DNA of 13,639 bases, from NCBI GenBank assembly GCA_030602845.1, contig JAUVYZ010000017.1:1-13639 (forward strand), written 5' to 3'. The DNA comes from Phycisphaerae bacterium. Its GTDB lineage: Bacteria; Planctomycetota; Phycisphaerae; Sedimentisphaerales; Anaerobacaceae. This document shows positions 7,131 through 13,639 of this stretch, piece after piece; positions within the stretch are counted from its first letter, which is position 1, and each line of letters opens with the position of its first letter. Under the pieces are notes generated by a model. It was not told the DNA's origin and made no database searches. It saw only the letters and a list, made by a program, of their open reading frames with translations. The translations under genes and the position numbers were made by a program.

Positions 7131-7523
7131 TTATGCCTTCTCCCAGGCTTCCTTATCGAGTTCGGGGAACGTGATCTTGCATGTGCCCTTATCGATTCCC
7201 TCGACGCGGGCGAAGCCGTTATTGTCGAGGGTGCCTTCGGCGATGGTTTCGCCGTCGGGCAGAGTGATTTTGTACTTCTCACCGGGCACGGGTTCGTCCT
7301 CTTCGTCCACCAGCTCGATTTCGATCCAGCTCTTCTCTTCTATCTCTTCTTCGGTCGGCTTGTGAGGTTTGACCTGCTCTGAGCCGTACTTGCCGGCCTT
7401 ATTTTGCTTTTGCTCTGCTTTTATTTCGGCCACCTCGCCGGGGTCGGCGACGTCGGCATCCTCGGCAACGTCCGGTGCAGCCGGTGCAACAGGCGTGCCT
7501 GCCTTTCCACTCTTTTTACCCAT
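7131..7523 (-). CDS. VgrG-linked small protein with C-terminal beta-sandwich module (130 aa)
   Basis: Residues 1-62 are low-complexity, rich in Ala, Pro, Glu and Lys and probably disordered. Residues 65-120 form a compact beta module: SWIEIELVDEEDEPVPGEKY (65-84), then KITLPDGETIAEGTLDNNGF and CKITFPELD. This has the look of the carboxypeptidase-regulatory-like (transthyretin-type) modules that occur fused to VgrG C-termini or encoded just after vgrG. A spike extension or cargo adaptor role is inferred. The ATG at 7523 is used; AGGGG lies about 10 nt upstream. A TTG at 7544, overlapping the vgrG stop as TTGA, would add seven residues and cannot be excluded. Confidence 0.85.
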   Translation of the reverse strand: MGKKSGKAGTPVAPAAPDVAEDADVADPGEVAEIKAEQKQNKAGKYGSEQVKPHKPTEEEIEEKSWIEIELVDEEDEPVPGEKYKITLPDGETIAEGTLDNNGFARVEGIDKGTCKITFPELDKEAWEKA

Positions 7524-7540
7524 TTTACGCGAATCCCCTA

Positions 7541-9493
7541 TCAATTAATCTTCACTATACCACCCGTGATCTCGGTCATAGCGCTGCCTTTCACACTTAT
7601 CTTCGGTCCGCTAATCTCTATCCCAGCTGGTTCAATAGCTATGTATGAGCCGCCGACGCTGAGAGTTATGTTCTGCATTGCCTCAATCACAACATTCTGC
7701 GCCTTAAGGTAATAGTCCTTCGTTGTCTGCTCGGAGTGGTTGGCCTTGAATACCTCGATCACGTCGCCCTTGACGGTCAGCGACATGCTCTTGGTAATCT
7801 CCTTGGCCTCCTTGCCCTTGACCTTCAGGTGGCGGTCCTTACCGATTTCTTCTTTATGGTCGGCGTCGACCTTTTCGCTGCGGTTGTTCTCCACGTGCTC
7901 GAACTGGTCCTTCTTGACGACGAGGTGGCGGTTGTTGCCGATCCACTCGAAACAATCGTTTTTGACACGGATATCCTGGTTCTTCTCGGCGTGGATGAAA
8001 ATTTGCTCATCACCCTTTTTGTCCTCAAAGCGGATTTCGTTGAAGCCCTGGCCGCCTTTGCTGGAGTTGGACTTGAGCGTCGATTTCGTTTTTTCAGACG
8101 GCAGCTCGTACGGTGGCATGGCCTGGCCATTATAGACTCGGCCGGTTATGATCGGCTGGTCGGGGTCGCCCTCGAGAAACTCAATAATAACTTCCTGGCC
8201 GATGCGGGGGATATACATAGCCCCCCACTTCTTGCCGGCCCAGACCTGGGCCACCCTAATCCAGCAGGAGCTGTTTTCGTCGGCCTTGCCATAACGGTCC
8301 CAGTGGAATTGCACCTTCACGCGGCCGTACTCGTCGGTGTAAATCTCCTCACCGGAAGGACCAACCACCATCGCTGTCTGCGGGCCTGGAATCGATGGCT
8401 TGGGCGTGATGCGGAGCGCACGAAACGGCTGCGTGGCATCGATAGCAGTAAAGCTGCACGCATAAACGAACTCGCCACCTCCCTGACCACCGGAGTAGAA
8501 CTCGCCGGCATCAATGTTATAGTTTGCAGAGGTAATCAGGTATTCCTTGTTCCGGTCATCGCGGGGATGCTCGGAGAGTGTGAAGGTGCAGCCGGTACAG
8601 ATACCACGGGCATCAGAGCCGGCCGTAGCCACTTCATATTGGGCCTGCAGCTCCTCGATACGTTTCCTCGCATATTTTTCGCCGTCACTCGACTCGGTGT
8701 ATTCACCGGGATAATCGTAGATTTCGAAATCCGCCGCTGTGTGCTCACGGCCCTCTTTCGCTCTTGCCTGCAGGTCCTTTTGGGTGTTCTCGAAGTCAAA
8801 ATCGTTCAGGGCATACGAACCGGGCTGAACACGGGTCTCAACGACCCAGTCGGAAATATACTCCTCATCGCTGACTCCCGCATCGGCAGGATGGTAGTTG
8901 ATTTGGTCGTAATCGGGATAAGGCTGATGTGCGCTGGCTGAGTCGGCCAACACCAGCGAATGTTTGCCGTTCTCGTGCTTGAAGAAGTAGTATATCCCTT
9001 CCTGCTCCATAAGTCGGCTGACAAAGTTAAAGTCAGTCTCACGGTATTGCACGCAATACGGCCAGGTGCGATAGCTGCCGCTCAGGCCGTCCTCGAAGTC
9101 CGTGAACCCGTGGTCACGAAAAACCTGCTTAATAATGTCAGGGACCGTCATTTCTTGGAAAATGCGGCAATCTGCGGTTCGGGTCAGAAACCACAGCCAG
9201 GGTACCACGGTTGCCCGGTAGCGTGCCAGCCGACCCTCCCCTGGTGTTTGGGTGAAGCGGCTTACAAATCCGTTGAAATAGCGGTTTTTGTCTTCGCCCA
9301 TAGAAAGCCGGATAGTTACGTTCTGGCCGACGATGTCGGCAGATTTTATCTGATGGTCTTCGCTGGCCATCTCCACTTGGAACTCAAAAGGCCGGCCAAG
9401 CTGCTCGGTACCCGACATACTCGTCAGCAAAAGCACATCCTTCCCCAATGGGGTCGCGATTTCTAACTCTTTATATTCCTGCGTTATTGCCAT
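7541..9493 (-). CDS. vgrG: VgrG, T6SS spike protein (TssI)
   Basis: A 650-aa protein with the full VgrG layout. Residues 8-350 are the gp27-like base, including RFTQTPGEGRLARYRATVVP (79-98), CVQYRETDFNFVSRLMEQEG (147-166) and YYFFKHE. Residues 370-455 are the gp5-like OB fold with DEYGRVKVQFHWDR (387-400), SCWIRVAQVWAG (409-420) and EVIIEFLEGDPDQPIITGRV (434-453). Residues 485-645 form the beta-helical needle, with repeats such as NNRHLVVKKDQFEHVENNRS. It forms the trimeric spike at the tip of the Hcp tube, capped by PAAR. No C-terminal toxin domain is fused, so cargo must come from neighbouring genes. The start has AGGAT about 8 nt upstream. A 172-bp gap separates it from the 173-aa gene; the next gene follows almost at once. 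Confidence 0.98.
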   Translation of the reverse strand: MAITQEYKELEIATPLGKDVLLLTSMSGTEQLGRPFEFQVEMASEDHQIKSADIVGQNVTIRLSMGEDKNRYFNGFVSRFTQTPGEGRLARYRATVVPWLWFLTRTADCRIFQEMTVPDIIKQVFRDHGFTDFEDGLSGSYRTWPYCVQYRETDFNFVSRLMEQEGIYYFFKHENGKHSLVLADSASAHQPYPDYDQINYHPADAGVSDEEYISDWVVETRVQPGSYALNDFDFENTQKDLQARAKEGREHTAADFEIYDYPGEYTESSDGEKYARKRIEELQAQYEVATAGSDARGICTGCTFTLSEHPRDDRNKEYLITSANYNIDAGEFYSGGQGGGEFVYACSFTAIDATQPFRALRITPKPSIPGPQTAMVVGPSGEEIYTDEYGRVKVQFHWDRYGKADENSSCWIRVAQVWAGKKWGAMYIPRIGQEVIIEFLEGDPDQPIITGRVYNGQAMPPYELPSEKTKSTLKSNSSKGGQGFNEIRFEDKKGDEQIFIHAEKNQDIRVKNDCFEWIGNNRHLVVKKDQFEHVENNRSEKVDADHKEEIGKDRHLKVKGKEAKEITKSMSLTVKGDVIEVFKANHSEQTTKDYYLKAQNVVIEAMQNITLSVGGSYIAIEPAGIEISGPKISVKGSAMTEITGGIVKIN

Positions 9494-9559
9494 TATTCGT
9501 TATCCTAAGTCAAAGGTATTTTTGTTTTTTATTCTAAATGTCGTCTTTCGCAACATAGA

Positions 9560-9580
9560 CTAATTTCGCGAACTAATTAG
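9560..9580. repeat. Small inverted/direct repeat upstream of vgrG
   Basis: CTAATT and AATTAG form a perfect 6-bp inverted pair across 9 nt, around the palindrome TTCGCGAA. The 7-mer ACTAATT also occurs twice, 13 bp apart (from 9559). The site is about 67-87 bp upstream of the vgrG start in a 172-bp gap with no gene. An operator or an internal promoter element is possible, but no convincing -35/-10 pair was found nearby. Confidence 0.35.
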
Positions 9581-9665
9581 CCGCAGGGAAAACGCGTAAC
9601 ATGGATCTTGCCAATAGCTTCCTTACTCAGGGTCGTTTTCACGCGAAACAACGAGTTATTATCAT

Positions 9666-10187
9666 TCATTCTTTTCCCAGATCCCAATAGCCCTTTAAAC
9701 CTAGCTTTCTGAACCAATACAACTCTTCTGGGTTTGGTATATAAGGTGGGCTTTCTCCCGCAGCCAATTCAAATAGGACTTTCTCGTATCTATCTCTCAC
9801 CTCTTCTCTTTTCTTGAATTCCCAGTACTTGTCAAGGTCGGTGTGCGATCTTATCACAACCTCGTTCTTAGGTCTCGCAAACTTAGTTTGAAGGCCTCGC
9901 ACAATAACGGGGTGTGTGACCTGATAATCCACATATTGTCTTATCCTCACGTCGGAGAGGAGTTTCTCAACCTCTATCTCTCTTTCAACCTCCCCTGGTG
10001 GAGAGGCTGTAACAGTTGCCTGCGTAATCAATACCTCGTACGCGAGTGGGGGATCCATACCCCTTGGTATGCGCGACCATTGAGGCACACCACCTTGTTC
10101 GAGCGAGGCCGTGTCGTTGAATCCTTTCGTACCAGGCGTATTATCACGAGAGGTTTCACGAGCATAAATGTCTGGTATTGGTGGCAT
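9666..10187 (-). CDS. Unrecognised T6SS-cluster protein (173 aa)
   Basis: A hydrophilic, charged protein that I cannot assign to a family. The first 45 residues are Pro/Thr/Gly-rich and probably disordered. Residues 46-110 look beta-rich with alternating hydrophobics (AYEVLITQATVTASPPGEVE, then VRIRQYVDYQVTHPVIVRG). Residues 115-145 form a charged helix (YWEFKKREEVRDRYEKVLFE) and the C-terminus is aromatic (YWFRKLGLKGYWDLG). There is no signal peptide or membrane segment. It starts 8 bp after the clpV stop with no Shine-Dalgarno in view, so it is probably coupled to clpV. Lying between clpV and vgrG, it may help load or assemble the spike, or be a cargo protein; this is position-based inference only. 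Confidence 0.8.
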   Translation of the reverse strand: MPPIPDIYARETSRDNTPGTKGFNDTASLEQGGVPQWSRIPRGMDPPLAYEVLITQATVTASPPGEVEREIEVEKLLSDVRIRQYVDYQVTHPVIVRGLQTKFARPKNEVVIRSHTDLDKYWEFKKREEVRDRYEKVLFELAAGESPPYIPNPEELYWFRKLGLKGYWDLGKE

Positions 10188-10195
10188 ATATGTAT

Positions 10196-12979
10196 TTAGT
10201 CGAACGAATAGGTAAACTCGCTGTCTTTGACTCCTATATGTACGCGTTTTGCGGTTTTGCCTTCCATAAGCCGGGTCAGCAGCTCCTGGCCTATTTCCGG
10301 AAGCACAGTATTGGTTAGGATGGCATCGACCATCCGAGCCCCGCTTTCAACTTCAGTACAACGGCTGGCAATAAGCTCAACAACCTTATCATCATAGGTA
10401 AACGGTATCTTGTGATTGTCCCGTGTGCGACGTCCAATTCGGCCCAGCTGCAAGCGAGTAATAAGCTTCATTGTTTCGTCACTGATTGAATAAAAGGGCA
10501 CGACAACAAGCCGGCCAAGAAGGGCTGCTGGAAAGACCTTAAGCAAGGGTTTACGAAGGGCCTTGCATATACCTTCAGGGTCGGGCATTAGCTTCGGGTC
10601 TTTGCACATATCCATAATCAGGTCGGTGCCGACGTTGCTCGTCAGCAGAATGATTGTATTCTTGAAATCTATCAGGCGTCCTTCGGCATCTTCCATTTGG
10701 CCCTTGTCGAACACCTGGAAAAATATCTCGTGCACATCGCGATGTGCCTTCTCAACTTCGTCGAGCAAAACAATACTATAGGGACGCCGTCGCACCGCCT
10801 CTGTGAGGACGCCCCCTTCACCGTAGCCGACATATCCGGGGGGAGAGCCTTTGAGCGTTGAAACCGTATGGGCCTCCTGGAACTCGCTCATATTGATGGT
10901 GATTAAGTTATTTTCGCCGCCGTACAGAGCTTCAGCCAATGCAAGTGCCGATTCGGTCTTGCCCACGCCGCTGGGCCCGACCAGGAACATTACTCCAATC
11001 GGTCTGTTCGGATTCTCTATGCCGGCGCGGGACGTTCTTATACGCTTGGCAATTGCTTCCAGTGCCTGGTCCTGCCCGATGACACGCTGCCGGAGTTTAT
11101 CCGACAAATGCAGGACCGCTTCGATTTCATTCTTTACCATTCCACCGACCGGAATCCCTGTCCAATCTGCAACTACTGAACCGACAGCTTGAGCGTCAAC
11201 GCACGGAAGAATTAGCGGCGTTTCCCCCTGTAGGTCTTTGAGCTTCTCCTGCAGTGATTTGAGTTCTTTGAGCAATTCCTCTCTGTCTTCTTTATCTGAC
11301 TCATCTGTTTTTTCGGGTGCTGCCTCGGCAGGCTCACTCATATCGGCTTTAGCCGCTGCGTCGACTTCCTCTTTGGTTTCTGAGGTTTCTTTTTCGGCGG
11401 GCTCTGCTTGTTCAATCGTGCCCTCACCGGATTTGCGCAATTTGGCGCGAATCTCTAAAATAGCGTCAACCAGCTTTTTTTCTTTTGCCCAGCGGTCTTC
11501 CAGTTTGGCTAATCTTTCACGTTCGGCTTCAAGTTTCTCGGTAATTTCAGATTCGCGGACTTTGTGGTCCACGCCTGTTGCTATTTCTCTGCCGATAATT
11601 TCCAGTTCCGTTTCCAATGCTTGAATTCGCCGACGGCAGTCGTCCAGTTCCGGCGGCACCGCGTGCTGGCTTATGGCAACTCTTGCACTTGCGGTGTCGG
11701 TCAGACTTACCGCTTTGTCGGGCAGTTGACGTTCAGGGATGTACCGGTGCGAAAGACGAACCGCTGCATCCAGGGCCTCGTCTAATATTTGAACACGGTG
11801 GTGATTCTCAAGGTTCGAAGCCACTGCTCGCATCATCATTAATGCCTTTTCTTCTTCGGGTTCATCAACCTTGATTACCTGGAATCTGCGGGTTAGTGCA
11901 GGGTCTTTCTCAATATATCTCTTATACTCCGACCAGGTGGTGGCCGCAATAGTCCGCAACGTACCACGAGCCAGCGCCGGCTTGAGCAAGTTCGCAGCAT
12001 CACCCGTACCTGCCGTCCCTCCGGCACCAATAAGGGTATGTGCTTCATCGATGAACAGGATAATTGGTTTAGGGGAGCTTTGAACCTCTTCTATGACCTG
12101 ACGCAGACGGTTCTCAAATTCACCTTTTACGCTGGCACCGGCCTGAAGCAAGCCTATATCCAACGCCCGCAGCGTTACGTCCTTAAGCGACGGTGGCACG
12201 TCACCTTCAGTTATCCGCTGGGCGAAGCCTTCAACAACTGCCGTCTTGCCGACCCCCGCCTCACCCGTCAGAATCGGGTTGTTTTGACGGCGGCGCATCA
12301 GAACATCAATTATCTGCCGGATTTCTTCGTCGCGCCCAACGATAGGATCCATTTCCTTACTCCGGGCCTTTTCCGTAAGGTCCACCGAAAACCTCAAGAG
12401 GGCCTCCTGTTTGCCCATTGCAGCCGGTGCCATCTCTGCAGGACCGCGACCGGCTTCGGCCTCGGCCTGGATGGAAGTACCATCCGTTGCTGAGAGGGAT
12501 TCCTCTGGCGAGCCGCCCACGATTTTCGCGAACTCGTCCGTTAACTGCTCCAGCTTAATCTTGTTGAACTCGCTTGAGATACGCAGAAGAACACTCTTCA
12601 GATCGCGGGTCTTAAGGATGCCGACTATTAGGTGGCCTGTGCGAGTCTGTGATTCCCCGAATAAGAGGCTGCCGTAAACCCACCCTCGCTCGACAGACTC
12701 TTCAAGGTGGGAAGACAAATCCGAAATCGATGTAGAACCTCGGGGTAGTTGGTCCAGTTCCGACGTCATATCCGCGGCGAGGCGGGAAGGCTCTACGTCG
12801 AAGTGACGGATAATGCGGTGGAGATCCGAATCGGGCAGCTTCAAAATCTGGTGAAGCCAATGAACAAGCTCGACATACGGGTTGCCACGAAGCTTGCAGA
12901 AGACTGTGGCACTTTCGATAGATTGGTAGCCCAAACTGTTGAGCTTGCCGAATAGAGATGCGCGACTAATTTCAGACAT
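10196..12979 (-). CDS. clpV: ClpV, T6SS sheath-disassembly AAA+ ATPase (TssH)
   Basis: A 927-aa double-AAA+ unfoldase. Residues 1-155 are the ClpV/ClpB N domain (helix with SLFGKLNSLGYQSIESATVF at 8-27 and the NPYVELVHWL segment), which in ClpV binds the TssC sheath. AAA-1 has Walker A GEAGVGKT (239-246), Walker B FIDEAH (309-314) and Arg fingers in TRRF (363-366). A coiled-coil M region spans about 440-515, followed by a Glu/Ala/Lys-rich low-complexity stretch (518-568) longer than I expect for ClpV. AAA-2 has Walker A GPSGVGKT (668-675), pore loop GYVGYGEGG (715-723), Walker B IVLLDEVEKAH (736-746), LTSN sensor 1 (779-782) and GAR sensor 2 (880-882). All ATPase residues are intact. It hydrolyses ATP in the cytoplasm to pull apart contracted sheath for reuse. 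The ATG has GAGAGGG 7 nt upstream and is the first gene of the apparent operon. Confidence 0.98.
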   Translation of the reverse strand: MSEISRASLFGKLNSLGYQSIESATVFCKLRGNPYVELVHWLHQILKLPDSDLHRIIRHFDVEPSRLAADMTSELDQLPRGSTSISDLSSHLEESVERGWVYGSLLFGESQTRTGHLIVGILKTRDLKSVLLRISSEFNKIKLEQLTDEFAKIVGGSPEESLSATDGTSIQAEAEAGRGPAEMAPAAMGKQEALLRFSVDLTEKARSKEMDPIVGRDEEIRQIIDVLMRRRQNNPILTGEAGVGKTAVVEGFAQRITEGDVPPSLKDVTLRALDIGLLQAGASVKGEFENRLRQVIEEVQSSPKPIILFIDEAHTLIGAGGTAGTGDAANLLKPALARGTLRTIAATTWSEYKRYIEKDPALTRRFQVIKVDEPEEEKALMMMRAVASNLENHHRVQILDEALDAAVRLSHRYIPERQLPDKAVSLTDTASARVAISQHAVPPELDDCRRRIQALETELEIIGREIATGVDHKVRESEITEKLEAERERLAKLEDRWAKEKKLVDAILEIRAKLRKSGEGTIEQAEPAEKETSETKEEVDAAAKADMSEPAEAAPEKTDESDKEDREELLKELKSLQEKLKDLQGETPLILPCVDAQAVGSVVADWTGIPVGGMVKNEIEAVLHLSDKLRQRVIGQDQALEAIAKRIRTSRAGIENPNRPIGVMFLVGPSGVGKTESALALAEALYGGENNLITINMSEFQEAHTVSTLKGSPPGYVGYGEGGVLTEAVRRRPYSIVLLDEVEKAHRDVHEIFFQVFDKGQMEDAEGRLIDFKNTIILLTSNVGTDLIMDMCKDPKLMPDPEGICKALRKPLLKVFPAALLGRLVVVPFYSISDETMKLITRLQLGRIGRRTRDNHKIPFTYDDKVVELIASRCTEVESGARMVDAILTNTVLPEIGQELLTRLMEGKTAKRVHIGVKDSEFTYSFD

Positions 12980-13030
12980 TATTGTACCCTCTCGCCATCT
13001 TGGCGTATGTCAGTAAATTGGGGCTACTCA

Positions 13031-13060
13031 TTGCGACTTCTTTCATCAGGTTGCTATAAT
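13031..13060 (+). promoter_or_regulatory. Possible plus-strand promoter in the clpV leader
   Basis: TTGCGA (13031-13036) and a perfect TATAAT (13055-13060) are 18 bp apart on the plus strand. No plus-strand gene follows before the window ends, so if active it would make a non-coding or antisense transcript opposing the gene at the right edge. Chance is quite possible in this AT-rich stretch. Confidence 0.25.
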
Positions 13061-13087
13061 ATTTACTGGTGACTCGTTTACACACAT

Positions 13088-13116
13088 TGTTTAGTTAAAA
13101 TGCTCCACTATGTCAA
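13088..13116 (-). promoter_or_regulatory. Likely sigma-70-type promoter for the clpV-led operon
   Basis: On the minus strand a perfect TTGACA (13111-13116) is followed after 17 bp by TAAACA (13088-13093), a 3/6 match to the -10 consensus. The start of transcription would fall near 13080, about 100 nt before the clpV ATG. This is the best -35 in the 504-bp gap (12980-13483) and it faces the operon. The weak -10 suggests dependence on an activator, for which the repeats upstream are candidates. Confidence 0.4.
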
Positions 13117-13156
13117 CCAATTTTTTTGTTTCGTTGTCCCTGAAGAATAAGATATT

Positions 13157-13242
13157 GTGCAATAATGGCCTGTATTGCCGAAAAAGTGCAATAAATTGCA
13201 AAAAAATGCCGGATTAACCCAATTTTCCTGCAAAAAAGTGCC
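13157..13242. repeat. Phased A-tract repeats upstream of the clpV promoter
   Basis: Three imperfect 15-mers occur on the plus strand: TTGCCGAAAAAGTGC at 13175, TTGCAAAAAAATGCC at 13196 and CTGCAAAAAAGTGCC at 13228. Start spacings of 21 and 32 bp equal about two and three helical turns. GTGCAATAA also occurs twice (13157-13165, 13186-13194), and TGCAAT-AA-ATTGCA (13187-13200) is a perfect inverted repeat. Phased A-tracts bend DNA; the TGC/GCA half-sites could bind a regulator. The array lies about 40-125 bp upstream of the -35. The rest of the 504-bp gap holds no gene that I can support. Confidence 0.45.
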
Positions 13243-13250
13243 CTTGGGCA
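13232..13250 (-). terminator. Weak terminator-like hairpin with T-run
   Basis: On the minus strand TGCC-CAAG-GGCA is followed by C and six T. The stem is only 4-5 bp, so it would be a poor intrinsic terminator. It lies about 235 nt after the stop of the right-edge gene and overlaps the A-tract repeat at 13228, which may be the true reason for the T-run. Confidence 0.25.
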
Positions 13251-13427
13251 GCTAACTCGGATACTATGATGATTTAGAAAACCCGGCTCCGATGCACCGA
13301 AATGGCTGAGCATAGGCAGACGAGCATTAGTGTTCCATAATCAATGCGCTCACGCACGTCAATACAAGCGGATACGAAAGTAGATTGGCTTGACCCGGGT
13401 TGTATAATCTGAGAATTCCCATTTGCA

Positions 13428-13472
13428 CACCGGCAAGCCGGTGCTGGGCGCTTTTGGCCGGCGGATGGCCGG
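13428..13472. other. Two GC-rich hairpins after the right-edge gene
   Basis: CACCGGC-AA-GCCGGTG (13428-13443) and CCGGC-GGATG-GCCGG (13458-13472) are perfect inverted repeats 12-56 nt beyond the stop codon of the partial gene at 13484. Neither is followed by a T-run on the minus strand. They may stabilise the mRNA 3' end or act as Rho-independent-like pause sites; they are also the sort of short GC-rich palindrome seen in intergenic repeats. Confidence 0.35.
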
Positions 13473-13483
13473 ACGCGAACTTT

Positions 13484-13639
13484 CTATGGAGGCAACTTAC
13501 GGGGGCCACCGACTGAACTCAGGAATCCGGACCGCATGAGCTTTTGAACTACGGCCAAACAGCCAGGGATGATCTTTTCCGGAGCGGTTTTGGCTCGACC
13601 GGCTGCCTCCTCCACAAGCTCACGCAAGGTTCGCCGGCC
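13484..13639 (-). CDS. C-terminal end of an unidentified gene (51 codons, runs off the right edge)
   Basis: The minus-strand frame is open from the right edge to a TAG at 13484-13486. The 51 residues include RTLRELVEEAAGRAKTAP (3-20) and a likely helix AVVQKLMRSGFL (29-40), ending GGPRKLPP. The other two minus frames from the edge hit stops after 5 and 29 codons. Composition looks like a coding tail, but I recognise no family. It is read in the same direction as the T6SS operon but is separated from clpV by 504 bp with its own promoter, so it is probably not part of the same unit. Confidence 0.5.
   Translation of the reverse strand, partial: GRRTLRELVEEAAGRAKTAPEKIIPGCLAVVQKLMRSGFLSSVGGPRKLPP

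Noticed and set aside
7736..8941. Long open frame (401 codons) on the plus strand opposite vgrG
   Set aside because: It is antisense to a clear VgrG coding region; its hydrophobic Leu/Val-rich translation is what the complement of charged codons gives, and it has no domain.
13196..13245. Sigma-54-like -24/-12 elements on the minus strand (GGCAC followed by T-run and GCA)
   Set aside because: Between the GG and GC doublets only 9 nt are found instead of the required 10. Sliding to an upstream GG restores the spacing but loses the GGCAC match. The T-runs explain the resemblance.
13403..13408. Second TATAAT on the plus strand
   Set aside because: No -35-like hexamer lies 16-18 bp upstream; the nearby TTGACC is only 8 bp away.
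13327..13509. 60-codon minus-strand frame overlapping the right-edge gene
   Set aside because: It overlaps the GC-rich hairpins and the tail of the better frame, has no Shine-Dalgarno and no recognisable content.
1..13639. tRNA, rRNA, CRISPR array, insertion sequence or prophage integrase
   Set aside because: No cloverleaf, rRNA core, regularly spaced long repeat, terminal inverted repeat or transposase motif was seen on either strand.

Overview
The window is the accessory end of a type VI secretion system (T6SS) locus from a diderm bacterium. All twelve genes from the left edge to about 12,980 read on the minus strand, so transcription runs right to left. GC content looks close to 50 %. The mix of ClpV, VgrG, PAAR, LysM/peptidoglycan-binding proteins and kinase-like proteins fits a Planctomycetota- or delta-proteobacteria-like genome, but no rRNA or marker gene is present to settle this.

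In transcription order: ClpV (10196-12979), which recycles the contracted sheath; an unrecognised 173-aa protein (9666-10187); VgrG (7541-9493), the spike trimer; three small genes (7131-7523, 6505-7119, 5993-6508) that share a beta-rich module, one with a LysM domain and two with peptidoglycan-binding-like C-termini; a signal-less protein with an HELGH zinc-protease motif (4764-5990), the best effector candidate; a HEAT-repeat protein with a lipoprotein-like N-terminus (3880-4767), overlapping the protease gene by 4 bp and so a candidate immunity protein; a PAAR spike-tip protein (3494-3793); a possible 58-aa protein coupled to it (3321-3497); a 654-aa protein with traces of a protein-kinase fold (1277-3241); a lipoprotein that may play the TssJ role (667-1179); and the N-terminal 209 residues of a second kinase-like protein (1-628), whose catalytic-loop Asp reads as Asn.

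Several junctions overlap by 4 bp (ATGA or TTGA) or are 2-11 bp apart, so much of the cluster is probably one translationally coupled operon. A likely lead promoter lies at 13088-13116, with helically phased A-tract repeats upstream at 13157-13242. The right edge carries the last 51 codons of another minus-strand gene. No sheath (TssB/C), Hcp, baseplate or TssL/TssM gene is in the window; these presumably lie outside it.

The most interesting unit is the predicted VgrG/PAAR-linked payload: LysM and peptidoglycan-binding proteins, a metzincin-like protease and a coupled HEAT-repeat partner. The degenerate kinases around the lipoprotein come next.
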